Below, in pieces: positions 44,168-60,770 of a DNA stretch of 64,000 bases. A program made the position numbers and the translations under genes. Every line of letters begins with the position of its first letter. Position 1 is the first letter of the stretch. The stretch is taken from NCBI GenBank assembly GCA_947172415.1, contig OX359198.1, positions 6,851,401 to 6,915,400 of the forward strand. The letters are read 5' to 3'. The DNA is from Chondrosia reniformis. Taxonomy: Eukaryota; Porifera; Demospongiae; Chondrillida; Chondrillidae. The notes beneath the pieces were generated by a model. It worked only from the letters and a program-made list of their open reading frames with translations, did not search any database and was not told the origin of the DNA.

Positions 44168-46588
44168 TTGTCCATCTGTAGAAAAGAGTTGAAGGAGGCT
44201 CAGAAAAAGTGGCTGGCCTGTAATAGATCTGACCCAATTAGGCTACAATTATGGCGAATATTTAGAAATAAACAAAAAGTTTTTGACACCCTGGTCAGAC
44301 ATGAAAAAAGAAAGTATCAAAATAGATTGAATTTAAACCTAGTAAATCATTTAAGCATGGGCAATTCACAGAAATTTTGGAAACTATTTGATAAAATTAG
44401 TATCACTAGCACCCCAGAAAAAAATACCCTGCCAAGATCACTTTTAAATGCTAATGGTACATTAACATCTGATCCTCAAGAAATAAAAGATATCTGGCAT
44501 AACTACTTTAAGAACTTACTAAACCCCCCTTACCAACAGCAGCCTAATCAAGAGTTAGTTACAATGGCTGATGATTTGGTACAGACACTACAAACTAACA
44601 ATAATCAGACCCAATGGGAACCGTACTTGAATAGGGAAATCTCCTTAGAAGAAGTCACTGATGCAGTTTACTCTCTAAAAGATAAAAAAGCGGCAGGTCC
44701 AGATGGTCTAGGCCCTAGTACACTTAAAAACATTAATACTCTTAAATATCTACATAAACTATTTAATCTCTGTTTTAAGAAATCATTGATACCAGATGAA
44801 TGGTACTATAGCTCACTGACACCCATATACAAGGGTATTGGAAATAAATATGACACAAATAATTACAGAGGAATAGCAGTACAATCTTGTATTACTAAGT
44901 GCTATTGTAAAATCCTGAATAATCGTCTTACAGCATACTTGGATTCTAATGATCTACTATGTGAAGAGCAAGGTGGATTTAGGAAAAATAGAAGCTGTCA
45001 AGACCAAATATTTTCTCTTTTTAGCATTATTGAAAATCGAAAGTCAAGGAAAAAAGATACATTTGCTTGTTTTGTTGACTTTAAAAAAGCCTTTGACTCT
45101 ATACCAAGAGAGAAATTATGGTCAAAATTAAACAATATAGGTATCAATGGCCTTTTTCTCAGTTCTATCCGTAGACTTTATTCTAACACACAATATGCAG
45201 TATGTACTGAAAATGGTACTACTGATTGGTTCCAAGTTAATACAGGTGTTAAGCAAGGATGTGTTTTGTCCCCCACTCTATTTAACATTTATATCAATGA
45301 TCTACCGGTTTCCCTCAGGGAAGTAAATGCCCCAATTAGCTTTGGTAATATAAAGATCGATGCTCTACTATATGCAGATGATTTAGTTATCATAGCAGAC
45401 TCTCCTAGAATCCTACAGAATAAGTTAAATTCTCTTACCTCTTATTGTAACTTATGGAATTTGTCTATAAACCCTGATAAAACTAAAACAGTGCATTTCA
45501 GAAACAATAGAAAACCACTAGACTCAAAAATATTTAAATGCTGTAATGCTTATATTACTTACACTGATAAATACAAGTACCTAGGTGTCATATTTACTGA
45601 ACACCTTAGTCTGAAGGCTACAATTGAAGCAACCTCCATCTCAGCCAGTAGAGCTGCCAGCCTTTTAATCTGTAAATCTAGGACCTCAGGTAATTTTAAC
45701 TACAATGTATACAGTAAAATATATGAAAGTCTAATCTTACCAGTCATTAATTATAGCTCCTTTTTATGGGGATTTAAGTCCTATGATCAGGTTAACAAAA
45801 TACAGTTTAAACTAATTAGAAACTTCTTAGGATTTAATCGGAATGTACCTCTTGACGCTTTAATAGGGGAGATGGGTTGGAAACCTATATCATGTCTGAC
45901 AAAAATCACATGTATTAAATTTTGGAAAAGACTACACACCCTACATAATAATCGTATCACAAAAGCAGTTTTTATTGAAGCATGTAGATTGGCCGAGCAA
46001 GGCACCCATAATTGGGTTAGCTCTGTAAATAATTTGTTTTCTAGCTACTGGCCCCAATACTCCCCCCCTGCAACACTTGATCTTAACTCTATTGTACATC
46101 TTACCACCCAAAGTATCTGTGTTAATTATGATTTACTCTGGTATCAAAATATTAATAGAATCCCTTATAACTCCAGTTCTGGTGGTAGATTAAATCTTTA
46201 CCGTAAGATAAAATTTGCTCCCAAGGTAGATAGTTATATAATGAGATGTGACAAAGGCAGGAGACGAGTCATCGCTGGTCTACGTACTGGTTGCCTTCCC
46301 CTTGCAGTCGAAGTTGGTCGTTACACCTCCATCCCATTTGATCAGAGGACATGTCAGGTCTGTGCTGGGGGTGAGGTGGAGGACCAAGCACATTTTTTGC
46401 TTGATTGTTGTAAACTTAATATTTTAAGAAAAGATTTATTTACCTACTGTACCAATCTTAATCCCAATTTTACATGTATGCCTCCCTCCACTAAATTACA
46501 ATATCTTTTAACCTCAGACAATACAAAAGTCATTAATTTTATTTATAGAATGTATAATCTTAGACAATCCCTTTTATTCCCATCATAA
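44168..46588 (+). CDS. LINE reverse transcriptase (truncated ORF2-like)
   Basis: 806 codons from the first in-frame ATG. RT motifs 0-7 are in order, including FVDFKKAFD (motif A) and YADD (motif C), so the polymerase core looks complete. The missing N-terminal endonuclease means self-sufficient target-primed insertion is unlikely. Codon use and AT-richness differ little from the neighbours. No RNase H is recognised; the C-terminus is a zinc-knuckle-like region typical of several animal LINE clades. Clade assignment would need a tree. Confidence 0.88.
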   Translation: MSICRKELKEAQKKWLACNRSDPIRLQLWRIFRNKQKVFDTLVRHEKRKYQNRLNLNLVNHLSMGNSQKFWKLFDKISITSTPEKNTLPRSLLNANGTLTSDPQEIKDIWHNYFKNLLNPPYQQQPNQELVTMADDLVQTLQTNNNQTQWEPYLNREISLEEVTDAVYSLKDKKAAGPDGLGPSTLKNINTLKYLHKLFNLCFKKSLIPDEWYYSSLTPIYKGIGNKYDTNNYRGIAVQSCITKCYCKILNNRLTAYLDSNDLLCEEQGGFRKNRSCQDQIFSLFSIIENRKSRKKDTFACFVDFKKAFDSIPREKLWSKLNNIGINGLFLSSIRRLYSNTQYAVCTENGTTDWFQVNTGVKQGCVLSPTLFNIYINDLPVSLREVNAPISFGNIKIDALLYADDLVIIADSPRILQNKLNSLTSYCNLWNLSINPDKTKTVHFRNNRKPLDSKIFKCCNAYITYTDKYKYLGVIFTEHLSLKATIEATSISASRAASLLICKSRTSGNFNYNVYSKIYESLILPVINYSSFLWGFKSYDQVNKIQFKLIRNFLGFNRNVPLDALIGEMGWKPISCLTKITCIKFWKRLHTLHNNRITKAVFIEACRLAEQGTHNWVSSVNNLFSSYWPQYSPPATLDLNSIVHLTTQSICVNYDLLWYQNINRIPYNSSSGGRLNLYRKIKFAPKVDSYIMRCDKGRRRVIAGLRTGCLPLAVEVGRYTSIPFDQRTCQVCAGGEVEDQAHFLLDCCKLNILRKDLFTYCTNLNPNFTCMPPSTKLQYLLTSDNTKVINFIYRMYNLRQSLLFPS

Positions 46589-46617
46589 TTTATTGTAAAC
46601 ACCCTCACCAATCTTTT

Positions 46618-46665
46618 TTGTGACTAATAAGCCAAACCTGGCTGGTCAGCTTGTATACTGATAGT
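46618..46665 (+). other. 3'-terminal hairpin of the LINE
   Basis: GTGACTAATAAGCC ... GGCTGGTCAG ... ACTGATAGTCAC, followed by TTTAATAATAATAA. Complementary ends (GTGAC/GTCAC, AGCC/GGCT) allow a stem. This is the likely reverse-transcriptase recognition end, since it directly precedes the simple-repeat tail. Confidence 0.5.
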
Positions 46666-46749
46666 CACTTTAATAATAATAATAATAAAAAAAATATACG
46701 TACGCGATCGTAACTCTGTTGCGTAGACTGATTTTATCATCGATACGAG

Positions 46750-49296
46750 ATGAAATACCCACAGCGTATCCTAGGAGTTTCTGTCCTTCTCTGTTCCCTT
46801 GTGGCGCTTTATCTGATGTCAGAATCGACCAATCGGAACGCAGACCATGTAGCATCGTTAGTAAGTGTTAGACCATACGAAAGTTTAAGTTTATGTGGGC
46901 AACCTGGTGTATATAAACCTAGTTGTTATCTCAATTTAGAAATTAAATTTCGATTTAAAGATGGTGATCCAAAATCCGTCAGGAGGTAGGTGGTACGGCA
47001 AGCGAATGTGTAAATAAAACATTCAAAAACGAAGCATTGCAAAAAAGTGCCCATTTCATTAACTGGCAAAATATTATATTCGCCGTTTTTATTGTATATA
47101 TTTCTGTATCATAATTCTATCGCAGACTGTATGGAGTGTTGCAGAGATTTTCAAGACTATAAATTTGATGTAAGCAAGAAGCAGACATTTGTTATACTTG
47201 GTGCAGGTCCAACAGGACTGGGAGCAGTCCAACGGTTCTATGAAATGGGAGTCATGAATAGCGAATCAAAAATAATTGTTTTAGAGCAGCAAAGCAAACC
47301 AGGCGGGCTGGCTTCTTCAGAAAGAGACCAGAGAGGATTTCTTTGGGATATGGGTGGCCATGTTGTGTTTTCACACTTTTCCTACTTTGACAAAGCTCTT
47401 GATGATGCACTGCCTGAGTGGAACAGACACGTGAGAGCCTCTTTTGCCTTCATGCTGGGAGCAGACGGTAAACGAAGATTTATTCCTTATCCAGTTCAAG
47501 GTAATATTCACCTCATGGATAAAGTTCACCGAGAGGAAAGCTTAAAGGGATTGGAGCAAGTTAAAACTACAGACAAGAAGCCTGTCAATTTTGATCAATG
47601 GCTACTGCTTAACTTTGGAGAGGGTCTTTGCAATATATTTATGAGGAAATATAATCGGAAGGTCTGGACAGTTGATCCTCATGAGATGAACTCAGTGTGG
47701 GTGGGTGAACGTGTAGCAGTACCAGATATAAAGAAAATAAAAGCTAAAATTGCAGCATTGGAAAATGGAACTGGTATATTAAAAGATTCAGCTTGGGGAC
47801 CAAATAATTTCTTTCGTTTTCCCCGCTATGGTGGAACAGGGGGACTGTGGGAGAATGTGACAAAACGGCTTCCTCAGGGTTGGTTTCATTTCAATCAGAA
47901 AGCCCACAGCATTGATCTAAAGAGAAGAGTGATAGAAGTGATCCCAAGCTTAAATCCAAAAGAGAAATATATTCTCAAATATGATAAATTACTCACAACT
48001 GTTCCTTTGAATATTTTCCTAAGAATGATCAATGATTCAGATTCAACCTCACAAGAGATGAAAAAGCTGGCAGATCGCTTTGTATTTTCACATACACATG
48101 TTATAGGTATTGGGTTAAGAGGTAGGCCTCCAAAATCCTTAGCAGATAAATCATGGATGTACTTTCCTGATCCAGATGCACCTTTTTATAGGATTACTGT
48201 CTTTTCTAGCTACTCTGATGATCACGTTCCAGATCCCAATAACTCCTGGTCACTAATGTGTGAGGTGGCCGAGCCCAAGACAGCCAGCAATCCAGCTTAT
48301 TGGACTGAGGACAATCTAATTGAAGAGACTGTAAAAGCTCTAATTAACTATGAATTCATAACATTGGAACAGGTTATATCAAGGTATCACCATAGACTGG
48401 AGCATGGTTACCCTGTCCCATTTCTAGAAAGGAAAGACTTGTTGTCTGCTATTCAGCCTTGGCTGCAGTCAAATGAGATTTATTCCAGAGGTCGTTTTGG
48501 TGGATGGCGGTATGAGGTGGGCAATCAGGATCATTCCTTCATGCAAGGAGTTGAGACTGCTGATTTTTTTCTAGCTGGTCTTCCAGAAGATACCTATCCT
48601 TGCCCTTCTAAGGTTAACTCCAGGAAGAATACAAATCGACTTTTGAAACTCTCAAATTACAATTTGCCCCTCAAAGATCTTGACTATGAAGTTGTAGTAC
48701 CTCATTATAATGAGAATTTGGATTGGCTTCTTCCATACTCCAGGCACTGCCACATTTATCACAAGGGAGGAAGACTGAAACCTAATTTAGATTTTGGTCA
48801 ATGGGAAGCCCTTGCAAATGTTGGCCACATTAGTCATGTATATCTCCATCATATTATCAGTAATTATGATCGCTTGGCTAATGTTACAATATTCATGCCA
48901 GCTGGGGCCAACGAGAAGGCATCATTTTGCTCCTGTGACATTTTAGAATACAAAAACTGGGCTTTGAAAGCAGGAATTGGGTATATGACATCTAGACCTT
49001 TCAAGATAAACCAAGAGATATCTTCCCAGATGTTAGTTGCATATAGTGGTGTAGCAGTGCACCCATCCCAAGATAAAACATTGGAGCAGTTTTCTAGAGC
49101 TATATTTGGTGCAGAGGTGGAGCCACTTCCACAGACAATACAGTGGATACCGTTTTCATGCTTTTCTGTGATAAAGGAGAAAATAAAAAAAATTCCAGTA
49201 AACTTTTATAGAAGAATAATTAACTACCTTGAAGATCATCCCTACCCTGAGGAATCTCATTTTATGCAAATCCTATGGATGTACATATTCAATTAG
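46750..49296 (+). CDS. UDP-galactopyranose mutase fused to a DUF3431 domain
   Basis: The main exon runs from about 47126 to the stop at 49296. The flavin Rossmann motif VILGAGPTGLGA is at about 47194-47226, followed by PGGLASS and GGHVVFSHFSYFD. UGM-specific segments follow: VWVGERVAVPD and THVIGIGLRGRPP (with the substrate-phosphate-binding arginines), FRFPRYGGTGGLW, and RGRFGGWRYEVGNQDHSFM. These match fungal and protozoan UGM along its whole length. UGM converts UDP-galactopyranose to UDP-galactofuranose and needs reduced FAD. The last about 205 residues are a DUF3431-like domain (VVVPHYNENLDWL, HIYHKGG, HVYLHHIISNYD). An upstream exon from ATG 46750 encodes a signal anchor (GVSVLLCSLVALYLM). 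The phase-1 donor linking it is ambiguous (46905 is one fit). If it is not used, the ATG at 47131 gives a soluble protein. Function of DUF3431 is unknown. Confidence 0.88.
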
Positions 49297-49444
49297 ATTT
49301 TCTACAACAATGCATTATCTGTTTGTAACTCTTTTTATATCTTTAATAATACAACTATATGTATGTAAAACACAGTATCCCTAATTAGGTATAGGTGTAA
49401 CGAAATAGTGAAAATGGAGTTTTTGTGTATATGGTGGTCAAAAG

Positions 49445-52400
49445 ATGAGGATCAAGTTTAGAGGTCTTACGTATTTCGCCGTACTGGTACTGACTTTGCT
49501 AATCCTGTATTTTGGACTAAGAGGTACAAATAGTAGCATTTCAAACGTTAAGCAACCGACCAAAAATCGCAACATCTTCAATTACGGGCGTACGCATATA
49601 CTTCATACGATTACAAAATACAAAAATTTGCTCAGCTCCGAATCACTTTCATATCTTGCTTGCCACATTTGATATTGTTATCTTGTAGGTACTTGGTTTT
49701 GTTGATGCAGTGGAATTGAATTCGTTAAGCAGATCTTTTTTGGTCAAAGAGTGGCTTATCTCTAGACTTATTATCCTGTGCGGGCAATTGGTCGTGTCCA
49801 TATATGTATGTGTGTATACTGTTTAGTGCCACTCGCAAATCTCTGCAGAAAGCTTGCTTTTCGCATGTATACATGTCGTTAAACGTTTTTAACAGCCCCC
49901 TTTCCAGTTTTTCATAACCTGGCTGGTCAAAGAGTTTCAAATAGGTTTCATGCCTTTTGAAACCTGACATTTGATCTAACACTTGAACCAGTTGAATCAA
50001 GTATATAGAATGAGGAGGACTTTAGCTATTGGCTACTATTCTAGACACCCAGTAAACTAATTAATTTTCTTACAAACCTATTTTGATTAGTAGTTATATA
50101 GGATGACTGATCCTTGTTTTGCATCACATGGAGTCGATGGATCTCGATGCTCATTTCAGCAGTTTCTATCTGATCATATCGAGGCAACCAATATGTATCT
50201 GTAATATATATGTCTATATGTATGTATAATGTAATTTAGCCTATTGCATATTATAAAGCTTGTTTAGTATGCTCATATGTATACATACGTATAGGTTGTT
50301 CTACAAAAGGAATTGGATCCTTTAAAAGAAAAACTCTTACAGAAAAGTCCAATAAAGTATAAATGGATTATGGAAAGAATAAGTAGCTTATGGCCATCAT
50401 GGGTTGACACTGTGGTTTCCATGGGAAGAGCTAAACCCTTCAATCATACAGTAAAAAAGGTATGTATAGTGTATATATTATATGTACAACAGCATATATA
50501 TATTATACGTATATACATATATATGCAAAATGTATTGTATATATATTATATATGTACATGTACATACGTAGGTGCTCCTCAGTTTGGGTTTCATATCAGA
50601 TAGTTTTGGATTCGGTTTTGCAGAGAAAGCATATGAAGGAGGTCCTCTAGGAGAGCTTGTGCAATGGAGTGACCTTATTGCATCACTGTATATTCTGGGA
50701 CATGACCTTGAGTTCTACAATGAAAGGCTAGATCTACTTAAGTAAGTGACATATTCTGTAAATATTTGGAATTTGTTAATTCTCTGAACTAATATATATA
50801 GTATAGGACATAATATTACAACAAATAAGAAAAAGAGCAAACTAATCTCAGAAAATCAAAATACAATATAACATAAAAGTAACGTTTACAATGCAATCAA
50901 TAAGTAATATTGTTTATTGTTTATGACAAATAAATAATATATACATAATAATTTTTTTTCCAGTTCAATTATCAATCATTATCAATCATTCTCTGAACTA
51001 TATAGTGACCTTTCTGACTATGTATGTTAAAGTGCTATATTATTAAACTCACCATATCATTGCTGTATTTGTGTGTGTACAGAATTGATGTATTGTCATT
51101 TGAAAATGAAACTGTAGCCAAAGCTTTTATGCCAAAGAGACTGTAAAGTAGTCATACTAATGGTGATGATTTTTCTATTTTCAGGGCATTCCAGAATACT
51201 GGGAATTATTGTGATTCAACTTTAGTTCCGTTTGATCTTATTTATACGGATATTGTGGGATTTAAGCTGATTCAAGATACCATTGAAGAATCATGTTTCA
51301 ACAATTTAAAGTGAGTCAGAATCAAGGTGTATATACAGTGCAAGTTACAAAATACCATAGTAATCTAATATAATTAAATAATATATGTAATAGTTACACA
51401 CACTGCCCCAATAGGCTTTTTGCAATTGTTTACTGAGTTGTCGGCGCATTGTATAGAGGCCAAAGTACCTCTTATTATTATTACCCCAGCAAAGGAGTGT
51501 ATATCTATTTATTTGAACCTGGAAAGTGTCACCTCTCACAACAAATAGCAATTTTATAGTCACTCAATAAACATAGCAACCACCTAGCAACGGCAAAGGG
51601 TGCTCTAGAATGTGCTAACAGATAATTTTAACAGCCCCATTTCCTTATTTTCAAAATTTATTCTTCTACGTATATTTCTATGTTAATAATGGTATTTCAA
51701 CATACAACGTCTACCTCTAAACATAATTAGCTGTATGTAATATTAGAAAAAAGGTGTAATTGTGAAATTTCTTGATTTTAGGTGTATTTTCCGTATACTT
51801 GACATATTTGGTACTGAACCAGTATACAATTATAAGGATTGGAAGCCACACCACCAATTTAAGGATATGGGAAAAACTTGGGGCAATCTGCAATTGAATC
51901 CAAGACAGTTTATGACCTACTTTCGTTAGTGTATTTTGTATACATCTGCATACATACACCTGATTAAGACCATAGAGACTTCAATTTACAAAAAGAGTAA
52001 GGCATGTATAATATATACATTATAATATAGTAAAATATGCATAATTTGAAAAGAGTTCTGAATCAACATATATATAGAACTCATGTTTGAAACTCTTTGA
52101 ACTGCCAGGTTTCAAAAGGTATGAAAATATGTATAAAACTGGAAAGGGGGGCTGTTAAAATTTGAAACCTGTGAAATTAATCTATTGGCACATACTTGAA
52201 TACCCTTTGAAACCTGGCTGTTCAAGAAGTTTCAAATAGGTTTCATGCCATATAAAACTGATCCTGTGATGGAGCTGTGAGGCTCTAGTGTGATCAGCAC
52301 ACGATGCACTTTAATAATAATAACAATCATAATAATATACATCCAAACAGGTAGCTCATTGTGTTATCATGCACTCTGTTTTCTTATATTAGCACATACA

Positions 52401-55271
52401 CCTGACAACTCATTGCTTGGATTTGTGATGAATGTAAACCTTGCTTCTGTAAATCCAACTGAAAAAGAAAATATAGGTGTTGTTTATGGCAAGAATTTAC
52501 ACCAGTGGGAGGTATCCTGTATATGAAACTATAGCCTGAAATACTGGTAGAAAGAATATTTGGTGGATTGCAATTGCTTGATTTAGGGTATTTGGTGGAT
52601 ATTATTTTTAGCTATTCAGCAGTCACTGATATTTATACTATGATTTTCTTGGGAATTCTTTAAGAAGAATTTGTGTCCTGAAAACATTACGCAATAATGA
52701 TGACATCTTACATCATATAACAGTGCTGTAAGTTGTATCATGCTCCTAATTTGGCTAACAATTTATTGGCCATTAGTCGCAAAACCACCAAACTTCCAAA
52801 ATAAATTCTCTGCCAATATTTCCAGTTATATGGTATGGATGGATGTACAATGGATTATCCATTTCTCAACATATTTAGGGAAAACAGGAATATTTAAACA
52901 TAATTAGCAAGTATATTCAACTTCATGCAACTGTTTCATCAGTAAGTTACTACTCTCACTGGTAAGTTGTAACACTGAGCTACATAGTAAATGCATGAAT
53001 AGTTTATAGATATGCATGGTTGACATGTATTTGAGGCTATAAGGAAACATACAAAATGGAATAGATTTCTTTGCCTTTGAGCTGTGTAAGAAGATACGGT
53101 TTCTTATAATTTTCTTTTTTTCTCTTTTCAACTGAGCCAGACTTTTTTCTGAATTTAGCCCTTCGTCGGTGACCCTGGACATCCTGTAATCTTTGTCCTT
53201 GTCCTGGTATACATATATGCATGTTATATTTTATTAAACTCAATCATTTTGTGTATGAATTTTTGTTGATGTCATTATACTACGTATGTTCATTAGGAAG
53301 GTCCACATGAAGAAATTCCACATAATATTATTAATCATGGCGTTTTACACCAGAAGGAGCTGTTTCACCTGCTGAGTAGAGCAAAGGTAAACTATTTCTG
53401 TTTTTGATTAGATAACTGATTATGATTGCACTATGCTTAATTTTATGGTTGGCCAACTATGAATTACTAACGTGCATGGATAGTGATATATGAAGTTTTT
53501 TAGAAAATATTACAAGGGGGCAAATAAAATTTTGAGAGGTAATGCAGTTAAATATTTTTATTTGCTAAAAAATGACTTAAAATACTTTAAAGATGGGTCA
53601 AAGGCCCAAAAGATTATATTTGATATAAAGGTTTGTTAGTAAAACCTCTTGACCTTCCTGCTCTATGTTTTTATCAAATAGGTGTTTATTGGACTTGGAT
53701 CTCCTCTTGAGGGCCCTGCACCACTGGAAGCTATTGCATTTGGCTGCATATTCATTAATCCTAAAATCATACCACCTATCTCAAAGGCTAATTCACCCTC
53801 ATTTGCCAATAAACCAACTGACAGAGAAGTGAGCTTGTCCATACAGATTTTGTCTTAGACTTGTATGGCACATGTATTATACCAAACACCTCATATGATC
53901 TGACAGTGGAGTAAGTGAATTTCTGCTATACTTCTATTTTGTTGTTATTGAATTAGCAACTGTCTGATTACTATCCTATTAGGAATACATGTGTCTAAAC
54001 TAGTTATTTCTATAAGAATATCCAAATGTGTCCTTAGGAATTAGAAATTTAATGAGAATTGAAGAACATCAGTATGTATCTTACATTAGTGGTATTCTCT
54101 TTATCAAAAGGAGCTGATAATTAAGGCCTTGCAATCTCATATATGATGTGTATTTATAACCAGGCTAGTCTAACCATCAAGCTAAATGAGTAGACATGTA
54201 TCTTGTGACACTCAAATCATCCGAGGCTATTAGGACCCCTTAATATACCCCGGTAGCCATATGGGTGACCATATATGTATGTACATATGCTCTTATTCAT
54301 GTATCCACTACTTATATTTACATGGCATAGATTACCCTGCAGAATGAGTTTGCAGAACAATTTATTGGAAAGCCCTGGGTCTTTACTATTGATATATCAG
54401 ATCATAAAGCGATAGAGCAGACAATGATGGAAATTTCAAAGTTACCAGTAAGCCATGATTTACAGTTAATATTGCTTATTCATTTTTATATTGGCTTTTT
54501 GTGACAGCCTCAAGTTCCTTATCTCCCAGGAGACTTTACAATGGAAGGAATGCTTGAAAGATTGCTTGTTTATCATGAACACCAAGTATGTATATATGTG
54601 AGGAGTGTAGTGGATTCTTGATGCCTACTATTTATGCTAGAAATTCTGTTTATGAAATATTTTTTAGTCTTTTTGTAAAGGATCTGAAGCTCGTGCACAA
54701 TGGCCCCCAAAATCAGAGCTCATAATCCATGTGAGTGACTTAGGGCAGGACTGTCGAATAACCTGCCAAAATAAGGGTAAGTCATGATAAGTGCGTTTCA
54801 CTGGAATGCTATATACACCAATCAATGTTTTAAATAGGTTTAATTTGTGAACCAGAACTATTTCCTGTCATTAACAAGGAAGAAGTAATCAAGTCGTTAG
54901 TTATGCATGGATATATACACTGTAGTACAATATGTATTTATTGGACTCCTGGAAGACCAGCTTCAGCTAAAGGGTGTTTTTGATATAGTAGCTATGCAAA
55001 TGTTAAGTAACTACTGATGACTAAATGCTATAAATAGAACACTACCAGGTCTTACTCTTTCTACTTTAGACTTGGATTTGGAGACTGTGTACATATTGCC
55101 ACAATCAGTCACCACGCCCCCTCATACAATAGAGCAAATGGTGTCTGCACTGTGAACACTGTCCCATTGCTTATGGGTTGTGCTGGCAAGAACGAATCAG
55201 TCATAAGAATATGTCCATGCAGGGACTATCGCAAGGGACAGGTGGCACTCTGCAAGACCTGTACAAGATGA
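49445..55271 (+). CDS. MGAT5: MGAT5, alpha-1,6-mannosylglycoprotein beta-1,6-N-acetylglucosaminyltransferase V
   Basis: Well-supported exons: 50094-50183, 50295-50459, 50572-50741, 51185-51310, 51782-51924, 52393-52511, 52879-52941, 53297-53386, 53682-53828, 54331-54447, 54508-54585, 54668-54776, 54838-54973, 55070-55271, all in phase. Exon 1 starts at ATG 49445 with a type II signal anchor (FAVLVLTLLILYFGL); its link to 50094 is not resolved. Matches to human MGAT5 are colinear: DPCFASHGVDGSRCSF, GGPLGELVQWSDLI, DIFGTEPVYN, HTPDNSLLGFV, GLGSPLEGPAPLEAIAFGC, and the C-terminal CPCRDYRKGQVALCKTC. MGAT5 is the Golgi enzyme that starts the beta-1,6 branch on N-glycans. Two introns look unusual: 50184 begins GC, and 52512 begins GTATCCTG. 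The stop is 111 bp before the next gene. Confidence 0.93.
49885..49990. repeat. dispersed repeat in MGAT5 intron 1
   Basis: CAAAGAGTTTCAAATAGGTT and TTTCATGCC here recur with slight change at about 52216-52248, in a later MGAT5 intron. AACAGCCCCCTTTCC at its left end has inverted and direct relatives at 51629 and 52140. Origin unknown. Confidence 0.5.
52060..52260. repeat. dispersed repeat in MGAT5 intron 6, related to 49885-49990
   Basis: Contains inverted and direct copies of TTTGAAACCTGGCTG and CCAGGTTTCAAAAGG, and the AAGTTTCAAATAGGTTTC word shared with 49.9 kb. An inverted-repeat element is likely. Confidence 0.5.
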
Positions 55272-55382
55272 TTTTGATGGATAATAATTCTCTAATTCTG
55301 TTTTTTTTTCCTTTCTACCGACATGATTTTCGATATATCGTTGTGCAGTATTTTTATATCATTACAAATATATCGTTCAAAG

Positions 55383-60548
<5,166 letters not shown>

Positions 60549-60770
60549 ATGTCGACTGTTGCTACTTATTTTTATATTTTATCCCGTATGTTGGCCAATG
60601 TAAACACTTGTGGTGTCCTATCTATCATATGTAGTACAGTATGTTTGATTTTTTGCGAGATCAGTAACTGTACAAGTGTTTCTCCTTGCGCCTGTTTAAA
60701 GCTTTATATCGATGTAACTCTATCTCAAGAGACGTAGTTGAAGACTGGTCTGCAGAAGTACGTATGCGTC

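Larger units (their letters stand above)
44096..46690 (+). mobile_element. 5'-truncated LINE (non-LTR retrotransposon) with open reverse transcriptase
   Basis: The frame opens before position 44168 (PKPWWNSDL precedes the first ATG) and continues without stop to 46588. It contains an RT domain: KKAAGPDGLGPSTL, SLTPIYKGIGNKY, NYRGIAV, QGGFRKNRSCQDQI, FVDFKKAFDSIPR, GVKQGCVLSPTLFN, the catalytic LLYADDLVI, and thumb KYKYLGVIF. A C-terminal Cys-His knuckle reads CQVCAGGEVEDQAHFLLDC. The endonuclease domain is absent, so the element is 5'-truncated. The 3' UTR is about 95 bp and ends in a foldable motif (46618-46665) and a (TAA)n/poly-A tail at about 46670-46690. The 806-codon frame intact suggests a young copy. 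Confidence 0.88.
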
